Source of the DNA: Turbatrix aceti
Lineage: Eukaryota; Nematoda; Chromadorea; Rhabditida; Panagrolaimidae
DNA length: 64,000 nt
NCBI GenBank assembly: GCA_963969345.1
Contig: OZ017767.1
Span: forward strand, 5,980,739 to 6,044,738
Direction of reading: 5' to 3'
Of the stretch, positions 49,965 through 60,382 are shown in pieces (the first letter of the stretch is position 1; every line of letters begins with the position of its first letter). The notes below the pieces were generated by a model. The model made no database searches. It saw nothing but the letters and a program-made list of their open reading frames with translations, and was not told the DNA's origin. The position numbers and the translations under genes are program-made.

Positions 49965-52264
49965 TAAAACAGAACAGAATCAAAAGAGTCATAAAATCCA
50001 GTATAAAACCCGAAACGTACACGCAAATTTTCAAAAATGCGATGAAAACGATGACTTTCCGAGCTTGATGAAAAACTGTCGCGGGAACCTTCGATGCGCA
50101 CGCGCTGAATGGAGGTTGGATTTTTTGTTTGTTTTTTTTGAGGTGCACCTTTCGGGTATCGTAAATTTTTTTTTTCAGTGACCATTTCCGATTCTGTTGT
50201 TTTTATGACCCATTTCAAGCTATTGTTTTGGATTTTATTTGTTTGCGTGTTGTTGGGTTCCGGTCTTGGCATTTTTTTAATTTTGGGCAGCTAGGTTCTA
50301 AAAAATGCCCATTTTTGATTCCGGGGACGATTTGGGATATAATTTTTTTGTGTAATTTTTCCGGTCTTTTTATACGGTTTTAAAATGCCCAAACACGCCT
50401 ACACGGAGGTTCTGTGTAATTTTTGAGCCCGTGCAACAACATTTTGGCTTTTCGGGCCATATGAACCGGAAGAAATTTTGATTTATTTTCTGCTGGACGA
50501 GGGGGTCTTGTTATGGTACTGGATGGATGCAAAGCATAATTTTTTGCAGGGGAACATGTTTGCCTTTCACTTGGATTTCCGGAGCTTATTAAACAAAATA
50601 AATATTTATCACGTGACTTGCAACTTTTTGCAATTTTTTGAGGTGCTCTTTGGCACGCGCCCGGTGCACCTGATGTACCTGAAGTTCCATAGACCACAAC
50701 AACAACATGCGTTTAAAAATAGGTACGTATTTTTCTTTAAGATTCCCTACGGATGCTGTCAAATTAGAAAAAAAATTATTTTTGAGCCCTGTTTTTCATT
50801 GGGATTTATTTTTCCATTTTTTTTGCCTGCTTGGAGGCTACGTGACTGGTTTAGACAGAGGGGGTGGGAGCTACCGTTGTGATTCATTGGACAATCGTCG
50901 GTTTCACACTTCAAATTTTTTGTGCCTTTAAAAATTGTACATTGTACAATATTTTTTCCGCAAAAAATATTCTTATTTGGAAAATGAGGTTTTGATACCC
51001 CATTCCCAGACGAAATCACATTTTTTTCTGACGTGTAAGGAAAAAGGCAATTCTTTCAATGAGTAAGGACGACGCCGTTCCGTTCCATTCCCGCTCGCCG
51101 GCTTGTCAGCCCCGCTGTTTCGTTGAGGCTCATTTATCAGTGAAAGTAGCTCTTCTCCGGCCGCGGCGGCCATCCTATCCTCTGGCCGTGTCTGTCTGCC
51201 TCGTCATAACTATTATACTTAACTCTGCAGGCGTTTTTTTGTTTGTTTTATCGTTTCTTCTGTTGGCAAAAAAACACCTGCTGCGTGCTTTTCTGTTTTT
51301 TTTTGAGAAGTTGGGAGTTGGGTTTCTTCCTTCCTTCCCTGAAATTTTCTAAAAAGTTAAAACACGTGCTGACGAGCTATGCCAGCCCTCGTTGACGAGC
51401 CGCATAGGACGATGAGGAGGAGGAGGATGACATCTTTTCCCGTACTTCCGCTTGCAGTTCAGGGGGGTGTATTGTTTCGCAAACGGCCCTCGGGCTGTGT
51501 TTCTTCTGCGGAAGACGACCAGTGGGGCGCTCGAATGACTCTTTGCCATGACGCGAGGCGTGCGTAGACTACGCAATTGCCCAAATGAAGCAGCCACGCC
51601 AGCGGGCGTCGTTGTCGTTTTTCGTTGTTCCAATGTTTTTGTCATGTCTTTTTTTTTTATGTTTTTGTGTGCTGTCAACCCCTGCTTTGTTTATTCGTTT
51701 TTTGCTTCTGCTTCTGTTTCTGTTTCTACGCTGCCGCCTGTTGTCAGCGTGGTTTACAACAAAAAATAGCCTGGAACAATCCAGGCTCGGTGGCTCTGGG
51801 ATGGCAACTCGCGGCTTGGCTTCCTCTACGGAAGGCATTTAATAGAAACCGAGCCTGCTTCTTTTTTTTTGTGTGCCGGACAACGAAAAACCAAGACTCG
51901 AATGAAGCGTGGCTCGAAAAGGGCTATTGTCCGGAGGACAGGCCTACCAGCTGGCTCAGCGGCTGTGCTGCAGGCAGCTTGGTTGTCCTTAACCAGCTGT
52001 CACTCATTCAAGGAGTTGGAGATGGCTCATAGCCAGTGGAGAGTATAAACACCGAACCGCCACTATCGTCACCACTCCACTAGCACCACGCCAGCAGCTC
52101 CTTCCGCTGACCGAGCGGTCCCAACGCCCGTGGCTGCTGTGCCTGTCTAATCGCGTCGACAACGTACGCTGCCGCTGAAGGCTGCGTATCATCGCTCGCT
52201 GGGGGGCCCGTGGCCTCTGCATGGCTGTAAGGGCCCCAGTCCCCACGTCCCCTGACTGTGGTGG
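49965..52264. other. spacer between proteasome alpha-5 and the foldback element
   Basis: T-rich on the plus strand with several chance frames of up to 135 codons (50478-50882, 51625-52032), none with a domain. No gene is seen. Confidence 0.4.
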
Positions 52265-52270
52265 CGGCTC

Positions 52271-53804
52271 CACAGCGTATCGCTCAGTTCGCGCAAACTG
52301 TGAAAAAAAGTGGCCACTCGGCGGAGGAAAATTTTTGCCTGCGCGCGCGCTCTTATTTTTCTTGAAAGTGCACCCCAGATAATCGCAAAACAAAAATATT
52401 AAGATGCAAGTGTTTGTTTAGATTGATATTGTCATCGATTAAGCACATTCTTGCGAACATTATGATGCCATTTTTGAAAAAAAATATTTATTGTGAGTCT
52501 TGCTGCATATTTCCAAAAACAGACATTTTTAAAAACGTTTGTGATAATTTCACAAAAAGTGTTCTGTACAGAGTTCTGAAATTTTTATGACAGATGCATA
52601 CGGTGTTGAAGAAGGTATCCTGAAAATTTGGTGCAATTTCGCCTTGAAATATTAAAGTTAGCTGCTGATAACTGTTTTTCCTTGTAAAATTGCGCGCAAG
52701 CACACCCCTCTGTTCCTACTCAGGGTACTCTAAAAACATTTTTTTGGTTAGAAAAATGTTCGATCCCTTCACTATTGGAATATTAAAGCAATCGGAACTT
52801 CAATACACAATTCGGGCGAGTGTGATCGTCGAGTCGAGGAAGCACGGCGACGCGCACGAAGTTGCGGCAACAAGAAACGGGTGCCGCCGCCGATTGACCC
52901 TTCAGGGATGTACCTGAGTACGGCTATCGTGCGCAGTGCACGACTATCATGCAAGGTTAATAAGTTTTAAAGATTCGGAACTTTAAACCACTATTAGGGC
53001 GGATGCCGTGACCGAGTCGAGGAAGCACGACGACGCGCACAATGTTGCGGCAACAAGAAACGGATGCCGCCGCCGATTGACCCTTCAGGGATGTATGGCT
53101 ATCGTGCGCAGTGGAAGACTATCATGTGCAAGGCAAAAAGTTGTTCTGTTTCTGGTCAAACAACTCACGATTTGTTTGTGATTTTGTATAGTTGTCAAAA
53201 ACACCGGAGCTTATGTTGCACTTTGTGATCATAAAAAGCAAAAGAAATGATTTGTATTGTACCGAGAAACAATTTGTATTGTAGCAAAGTATTGTAATTA
53301 TGTAGCTATGTAGTTTAATAATAAATACTGTTTTTTCAAGTAATTTCAACGGGCAACAGATGCGCTTGCGCTCACCTTTATAAGGAAAAACAGTTATCAG
53401 CAGCTAACTTTAATGTTTCAAGGCGAAATTGCACCAAATTTTCAGGATACCTTCTTCAACACCGTATGCATCTGTCATAAAAATTTCAGAACTCTGTACA
53501 GAATACTTTTTGTGAAATTATCACAAACGTTTTTAAAAATGTCGGTTTTTGGAAATATGCAGCAAGACTCACAATAAATATTTTTTTTCAAAAATGGCAT
53601 CAAAATGTTCGCAAGAATGTGCTTAATCGTTGACAATATCAATCTAAACAAACACTTGCATCTTAATATTTTGTTTTGCGATTATCTGGGGTGCACTTTC
53701 AAGAAAAACAAGGGTGCGCGCGCAGGCAAAAATTTTCTTAAGCCAGGTGGCCACTTTTTTTCACAGTTTGCGCGAACTAAAAATAGGCTTACCGATACGC
53801 TGTG
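52271..53804. mobile_element. foldback-type DNA transposon with ~450-bp inverted arms, 1.53 kb
   Basis: The left arm (52271-52716) and right arm (53350-53804) are inverted copies with only scattered differences, both beginning CACAGCGTATCG at the outer end. The element is bounded by CGGCTC on each side (52265-52270 and 53805-53810), a 6-bp target-site duplication. The right arm carries an insertion of about 14 bp near its tip compared with the left. The centre holds a tandem duplication but no transposase frame, so the element is non-autonomous. It sits between genes without breaking one. The family is not assigned; the 6-bp duplication matches that of the smaller element at 755-1167, but their ends differ. 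Confidence 0.9.
52794..53141 (+). repeat. tandem duplication in the centre of the foldback element
   Basis: Two copies of about 170-183 bp start at 52794 and 52977, each with CGAGTCGAGGAAGCACG, TTGCGGCAACAAGAAACGG and CCGCCGCCGATTGACCCTTC. They are GC-rich compared with the AT-rich arms. Copies differ at several bases, so the duplication is not very recent. Confidence 0.85.
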
Positions 53805-54019
53805 CGGCTCTTTCCTGTTGTGCATTATTTTTTCTTTCGGCGTAGAAAAAAATGCCGACAGGGCTGTTTTTTTTCTTTCGCCTGTCCTATCATGCTGCAA
53901 GGATGTTTGTTGGTGACGCGTTTATCACCCTGCGGTCGCACATTTTTTGTTTGATCTCGCGTCTCCCAGGAGATACATATCCCCGTTTAAGCGTACGTAT
54001 GCACTTTTAGCACACACAC

Positions 54020-55737
54020 ATGCCATCAGCACCGGAACCAAAGCAGTTTAAGCGGATCATTCTCATCACAGGAGCTACCGATGGACTTGGTAAGTCACCC
54101 ACCCATCAAATCGGTGGGGTCGAAGGAAGAAAGTACTCTCCATTTTTTTGCAGGAAAACAGATAGCACACTCCCTGGCCTCCAACTATCACGAGAATTTC
54201 GTCATCGTTCATGGCCGATGCCCGGCCAAGTGTGAGCTGACCGTGCAACAGATTCTGGCGGACAACAAGCTCGAGGCGAGTCAACAAAATGTCGCCTTCG
54301 TTGCAGCCGACTTCAGCAACTTTAAAGAAGTTGGTGTTTATCTTACTTTTTTGTTTAGCGTTTTGTGGTCTCTGTGCATTTCCGACATCCCGCGATGCCA
54401 GCAGCTTGTTTTTTCCCCGAAATGATGCTTTTTATGCAGCTGGCATGTTTAATTTTTTTATGTGAGGAAATGCAAGACAAAAGGGTGCTCGTGCTCGTGC
54501 TCGGCCTTCTATTTTTTTTGTGTAATTTTGTTCGTCCAAGCTTGTTTTGCTCTTTTGGATTGTTTGTTTTGAGTTTGTTTTCTCACTTCCGTAGCCTCGG
54601 ATTTTATCACGGGACTCGTCACTTGCAGGTGATCGCCATGGCAGATGACATCAAAGCCCGCTTTCCTCGGCTCAACACCTTCATCGCGTGCGCCAGTGTA
54701 CTCATATCTCGGAGAACGGCCACTGCGGACGGCCTCGAACTCAGCTTTCAGATTAACCACCTGAGCCATTTCTACCTCTGGACAACGCTGCTCAACGTCT
54801 TTGAACGCAATGCGCCTTCCAGGATCGTGACTGTTGGCAGCTCTCTGCACGCCATGTAAGTCGGTTTGGCGTTGGTTACTCGGAAGTCGGCTGGCTAGAA
54901 GGGTTGCGACTTGTTGCGGAGGACACTCGGCAATGTCGTTCGTTCCTCCATATCCGCCGGGAATTGAAGAAGCCTTGAAGCCATTTTTGATGCATATTGT
55001 TTGGATGACGGCGTTTTATTTTTTTCCAGGGGCACGATCGATTACAACGATTTGATGTGTGAAAAGTCTTACGACAAATACATGCAATACGCACGCACCA
55101 AACTCATGAACCACATGATTACGTTTCGACTGCATCGGGTCTTGCTTCAACACGGGTTACGCTTTTCCGTTACGGCTAACGTCATCGATGCCGAGGAACC
55201 TGCAGAAAACAGACATGAGTGGGTTTTTTTGCATTCCCCATAAAAAAAAGACACACATTTCCCATTTCTTGTGGCTCAGACATTTTTTGTTTGTCTACAC
55301 CCCAAGAAGTGGCTTGTCCCACTCACTGCCTTGTGCCACAAGTTCCGTCTCCTAAATTGCATTATTACCCGATCACCAACTTCAAATTGGTTTACAGCGT
55401 AACATGCCTGTCCGCGAGTCGTGGTTACCTGTGCAGTCGTGGAAATGCCCTCGCCACCGTGCAGAGATTGGTCGAATCTCCCGACCTCATCGGTGTCTCT
55501 GGCAAGTATTTTGACTCTTCCGGCAAGGCGATTAGGTCTTCTACGGATGCTCAGGACGAACGGGCCCAGGCTAAGCTCTGGTCCATCGATGAGGATTTTT
55601 GCGGACGAATGAGCAGCACTAATTCCTCGACGCCAACCGAAGTCATGCATCTGGGATCTCTGGAAGCTGCGCGAAATCATATGCTGATGAAAGCGACCAA
55701 CAATAACCTAGAAAAGGTACCGCTGACGTCCATCTGA
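54020..55737 (+). CDS. short-chain dehydrogenase/reductase (retinol dehydrogenase/WWOX-like)
   Basis: Classical SDR-type oxidoreductase, probably NAD(P)-dependent. Five exons (54020-54089, 54154-54329, 54629-54855, 55030-55218, 55398-55737) give 333 residues. Cofactor motif TGATDGLG (17-24), catalytic serine in VTVGSS (about 153-154) and YARTK (Tyr178, Lys182) are present; the C-terminal part has the family pattern VSGKYFDSSGKA and DAQDERAQAKLW. Two conserved spots are altered: the structural NNAG motif reads ACAS (102-105), and the loop usually NVLHPG reads NVIDAEEP. The last intron was placed by phase; another junction is possible there. An acceptor ends at 54010, nine nt before the ATG, and AATAAA follows at 55968. 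Substrate unknown. Confidence 0.85.
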
Positions 55738-55967
55738 GTCACCACGTGTCCCCTAGGGCCACGCTAAATCCTGTAAAAATAAGTGCAACGTGAACGATGG
55801 CAGAGTCGTGAATCCGAAAGTTGCATCGTATACGCGTCGTGCTTAGGACGTAACTTATTGTGATGTAATCGAGCTTGGAAGCCTGTTTTTTTTACCAGGA
55901 ACACGTGTATTTATCCGCTCTTTTTTGTATCGTGCATGACGTAGTGGAGAATTTGTACTCGAGGCGA

Positions 55968-55973
55968 AATAAA
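55968..55973 (+). terminator. poly(A) signal AATAAA of the dehydrogenase gene
   Basis: AATAAA about 230 nt after the stop codon and 200 bp before the convergent G-alpha stop. Confidence 0.6.
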
Positions 55974-56177
55974 GATTGTTTATTGTCACTTACAAATATT
56001 TGTTTGTTTAGAAAAGTACCGTAGCTCGCACAATCGCTTTTGTTTTTTTCTAAATAACGACGGATGAAGTTTTTTGCCCGCGGATCCTGGATTTGAAGGG
56101 GAAGACAAGACTCGAGTCCAGTCAAAGAGCAACACCTGGATAAACAGTTACACAACTTTTTTGTTCTGGAAAAGGGT

Positions 56178-58386
56178 TCAAAGCATTCCAGTGTCTTTGA
56201 GATTCTCTTGGATGATGGAATCTATAACCGAGTTGAAGACATGCTGCACCTGATTCGTGTCTGTGGCACATGTTTCGTGGACTGAAATGACTTGCTTTGC
56301 ATTTTTGTTTTCAATGAATGACAAACATACTGTAGAGCTTTTGTCTGTTGGTGTGCAGTTTGATGAACTGATCTTTGAGGTACTCAATGGCCTCCCGGTA
56401 CTCCTGTTTGCCAGTGTACCGGGGAAAACAGATTGTCAGCGGTGACACTGCTATTTTTTCGGCAAATAGATCTTTCTTGTTGAGGAAAAGAATCATCGAG
56501 GTGTTAAGAAAGAATTTAGACGTTGAAATTGTGTCAAATAACTCGAGGGCTTCAATTAGCCTGTTCTGAAGTGTCAAAATGCCGTAATCTCGCTTACTCA
56601 TTTCCCGAACTTTGACCCCTTATTTTTTACGGGGGGTTAGGAACGTCGTTCGCCCCAGGCATTAACTTGAATGGCAAGACGTGCTAAAGAATGCCATTCA
56701 GATGTATTAAACACAAATTAGACCCCGTGAACAACAAAAATGTTTTCATGTGTCATTGAACATTTGAAATTAATGGCAAACTTTTTTTTTAGCTTTTTTT
56801 GTATAAAAGACAAATACCGTGACAACTTACCGTTTTGTTGTCTTCACGCAACGTTTGATCGTATTCGGAAATGCCGACGACAAAAATGAGTGCCTGGAAC
56901 AAGTTGTTTTTGTACAAAAACTCTAATGCATATTGTTGGTTTCAGTTTCTTTAAAAGAGCGTAAAGTGCAGAAAAGTGCGTTTGGAGTCTCGTTAACAAT
57001 TTACACTTTTGTGTTTATTTGTTTACGGTACAAAAGTTTGGTTTTTTGGTTCCGATCTCTTTTTAGACTTTTGTGCCGATGACTCCGGCGTAACAAAACA
57101 TTCTCGTGGTTTTTGTCATCGCATGCCTTTGCCAGACTACGCCAGTTAATAAGCAATGTCGCGCATGCGCAAATTACGGGTATTCATCCGGTTGAAAGCC
57201 AAGCCGTGCACTGACCTGCACTTCGTCAAAGAAGTGAATCCACTTTCTGCGCTCACTTCGTTGGCCGCCGACATCAAAGACACTGAAAAGGAAAAAAAAT
57301 ACGTAGTGTACTTTAACAAGAAACCCAGAAAAAAAAGAAGCTGACTTGAATTGGACGCCCTTCATGACAAAGTTCATCTTGACGACACCCGTTGTTGGCA
57401 TTCGCGTGTAGAGGATATCCTGAGTCGTCGGACGGTAATCCTTGCGGGATATTCTGTCCAGGCTCTCGAGAAAGCTGAAATCAAGTTTCGGAGGGGTGTT
57501 GTACCAGAAATGCACTTACTATTGAGCCGAGTCGTTGAGTTGAAAGCGATTCCGCTGTCCGAAGCACGCCTGGACACCTCCATCAGCCCAAAGATTTGCT
57601 ATGGCCACTTTGATCTCCGGAGGAAACGGCGTATACTCCAGACCGCTGTCGACGTGTTTCAGAAGCAACGCGGAATCTGCTTCTCGTTCTTTGTTTTCGA
57701 AAATTATTCCAAAAAGAGGCATTGCATTTACGATATCCAATGCACTCCGAAGCGTGTTCGAGTAAACGATGCCTTTTCTCTCTTCTATCTCCATATCTGA
57801 GAAGCCATTGTTGTGGAGGATTCTGCAAAGCAAAGAGGACGGGATGAAAAAACAGCTGGCTTTTTTTTTAAATAGCTTAATCCCCAGATAGTAAATGGTC
57901 TTCCGCGGAACATGTTTACGCGTTCTTGTAAACGGCACGTTTTTGCCCTGGGGATTTTTTGGTTTTTCTATTGTGATGACAATATCGTAAACGAAAGAAA
58001 AATTAAGTCATCATAATTAAAATAGAAAAGTTGTTATTTTTGAACCAATGCGGTTTCTAAAATATCCGGAAGTTTTTTCGAATACGATAATTTATTTGTG
58101 TCGTCATCATCGAAAGCGTCGTCTTGTAAGTACAACACCTAATTAAAATCAAAGTTATTTTTAAATATCTATCTACAATCTCAATCTCGGTCAAGTCAAA
58201 AACAGGTGCAAAATGTAGAAAAAAAACTTACTGCATTTGTTTAAGGCACGTAGACTTGCCGGATTCTCCGGGCCCGAGAAGTAGCAACTTCTGAACGAGG
58301 TCATCGGGGTCTTTGTTTAGTTCCTTGTCGATCTGCCGGGATATGGCGGCCGCGTTTACGGCCTCTTGACTCTGGCAGCTGCCCAT
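56178..58386 (-). CDS. odr-3: heterotrimeric G-protein alpha subunit, ODR-3-like
   Basis: GTPase switch coupling seven-helix receptors to effectors; ODR-3 acts in chemosensory cilia of nematodes. Seven exons (58386-58232, 57822-57520, 57474-57346, 57282-57216, 56893-56831, 56565-56331, 56281-56178) give 351 residues. MGSCQS at the start fits myristoylation and palmitoylation. Nucleotide-binding motifs are the P-loop GPGESGKST, the arginine in [19 protein letters not shown] with the catalytic Gln, NKKD and TCAT. The C-terminus is [12 protein letters not shown], without the cysteine modified by pertussis toxin. The P-loop has Pro where nearly all G-alpha proteins have Ala (GAGESGKST). Similarity to ODR-3 (start [19 protein letters not shown]-terminal IIQ-NL) is from family knowledge; orthology needs a tree. 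Confidence 0.92.
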
Positions 58387-59259
58387 TAACGAAGCCAGAA
58401 GGTCAGGCAGAACCATTCACGTGGCTGCGACCCGTCTTGAACGCGGCTTTGATTCGGAGGGAGTTAATGTCGGCCGGGTGGGAATGAATGTCGTCGTCGT
58501 CGCTGGACTTTCTTTCCTCAACAACGCCTACTTATCACCAACTCGTGTGCAGGCAGAGAAGAGAAGACATCGCGCACTCACGCCTTCTATCTACGAGTAT
58601 AAAGCGGCCAGTGATACCCACTGCCCCCTCCGGCGCCGTCACTACTGGCAACCAACGCCGCCGCTGCAGCCGAACAGAACAGCGCGCAAGGCAAACGAAA
58701 CGCTATAGCCGCCGGTGGCAGGTTATTATCACGTAGAAAAAACAACACTCCGTCGTCGTTCGTCATCCATCGGGAGCGGTATGTCTCAGATTGGCTTCCT
58801 TCACCTTTGACACTTGTTGGGAGACAAAATGTGTAAATCTGTGCAAAGGCCCGGTTTTGTATCGCGCACAAGTTTATAGAACACGCTGGCATTAGGATTT
58901 GACAAGGACAGCCATTTTGCAACATTTACACGCAAACAGCGCAGACAGGTGGTCACTGAAAAGAACAGCGTATTCAAATGCGAGGGGCCCGGGGGCAATC
59001 CGGGGAACATGCCACTTGCAAATGCCATGCACGTCACTGCTTCTGACGCAAGTGGGGGTGGTGAAAAATTTGCAATAAATAGATTTCAACGTGACTGTTT
59101 TTGGGGCACCTGGTACCTGGGGGGCCAAAGCAACAACCCATATTAATTTGCGCTTTGGGCACTGAATTCTAATATTTTTTTCCGCTCAAGAAATCCGTTT
59201 GAGCCGTTAATTGTATTTACCAATCGTCTATGCGGATTAAAAGTACCAAAACAAGACCA
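58387..59259. other. upstream flank of the G-alpha gene
   Basis: No gene seen. A TATAAAG occurs on plus at about 58599, the wrong strand for the G-alpha gene. The stretch to the right is the 3' flank of the cysteine-rich gene. Confidence 0.4.
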
Positions 59260-59265
59260 TTTATT
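59260..59265 (-). terminator. poly(A) signal AATAAA of the cysteine-rich gene
   Basis: AATAAA on minus, about 45 nt past the stop codon. Confidence 0.6.
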
Positions 59266-59308
59266 TATTAGGGGCTACAATCTGGGTTTTAAGACCCTTG
59301 ACACAAGT

Positions 59309-60163
59309 TTACAGATCTTCGAGAGTCCTGGCCGCATGCTGAGCATCGTGGAGGTTTTGGCATTCCATGGGCATTGATGAGAAGGCCTCGTGCCGTCTGG
59401 AAGACTCCAGTTGCTTGGATCGTTCGATGTGTAGCTTCTGAAACAATGTATTTCCAGAAAACGTCAATTTTTGCGCGATGTACAAACCTTGAGAACCTGT
59501 TCCGCCCGGGGACAACGGCGGCTGAGTTGTCGGATGTGGCACAGCTGAACGCATTCATTCTTGCTGAAAACAGTTCGTTATCGTTTTATTTGTTTCTTTC
59601 TGGGTAAAAGATCCAAAAATAGTTTCAACGCATTTTACCTGCATTGTCTGGCTTGTGGGTGAGGCACGTGTTCGAATTTTTTGAGGCAGTCGTTTTCACA
59701 TTCTGAAAATTGTGCCATTCAATTTTATGTGACTATTGAAAAAAATGACATACGTTTTTCCACGTCAGGAATATTTTTTGTGATGCACGGCAGATGGTCT
59801 TCTAGCTCTGAAATGGGGTATGAGGAAATGAAAAAAAGCATAAATTTGTAAAAAAAAACGGTTTTTTAACGCAAAAGACACAAAAAACGAACCTTCTTCA
59901 AAAACAGTGCAGTGAAGTCGCTGAGTTGTGGTCAACTGATGGAAAGCCGAGTGATCTTCCTGCCCGCAACTCCTGGAACAATACGCGGCCGGCTCGAGAC
60001 GTTCACAGATCTTGTCATAGTTTTTATAGAACTCGGCGACCGAGGGTTGAAGTTTCACGACCGGCTTCAGGCAGTCCCTCAGGCACTGCGACAGGCGATC
60101 GTCCTGGGCCTGCGCGGATGCCAGGACGCAGATTAGGCACAACAAAGCTCGTCTTCCGTACAT
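59309..60163 (-). CDS. secreted cysteine-rich protein, 14 cysteines
   Basis: Five exons (60163-59893, 59807-59754, 59702-59639, 59563-59488, 59437-59309) give 197 residues. A signal peptide (MYGRRALLCLICVLASAQAQ) is followed by 14 cysteines, several in CxxxC pairs: CLRDC, CSRSC, CENDC and ECVQLC. This suggests seven disulfides in a helical secreted domain. The pattern recalls nematode secreted families such as DUF19/CPG4-type proteins, but the match is only by look. The ATG at 60163 is preferred over one at 60190 because an acceptor (AG at 60172-60171) lies between them, seven nt before it. It follows the potassium-channel gene on the same strand by 219 bp, within the range of nematode operons. 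Confidence 0.8.
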
Positions 60164-60382
60164 GCCACCGCTGACGCAAAACAAATACACACTAATGAAT
60201 GATTTTTGACTGCGACACGTCAGTCATAGATTGGAATCGAGGTCACGACCAGAAGATACATCAGGTCAGGCGTGCACACGTGCATTATGACTTCCCCCCT
60301 CCCTTCCTACGCTGAGGTGAGCTCAGGTGAGCGCTCGTATATATCCGTCATTTTATGTTCTTTCATGGAATATGACCACAGA

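Noticed and set aside
50478..52032. Plus-strand frames of 134-135 codons rich in Phe and Cys
   Set aside because: Their residues come from T-rich tracts; no domain or splice chain was found.
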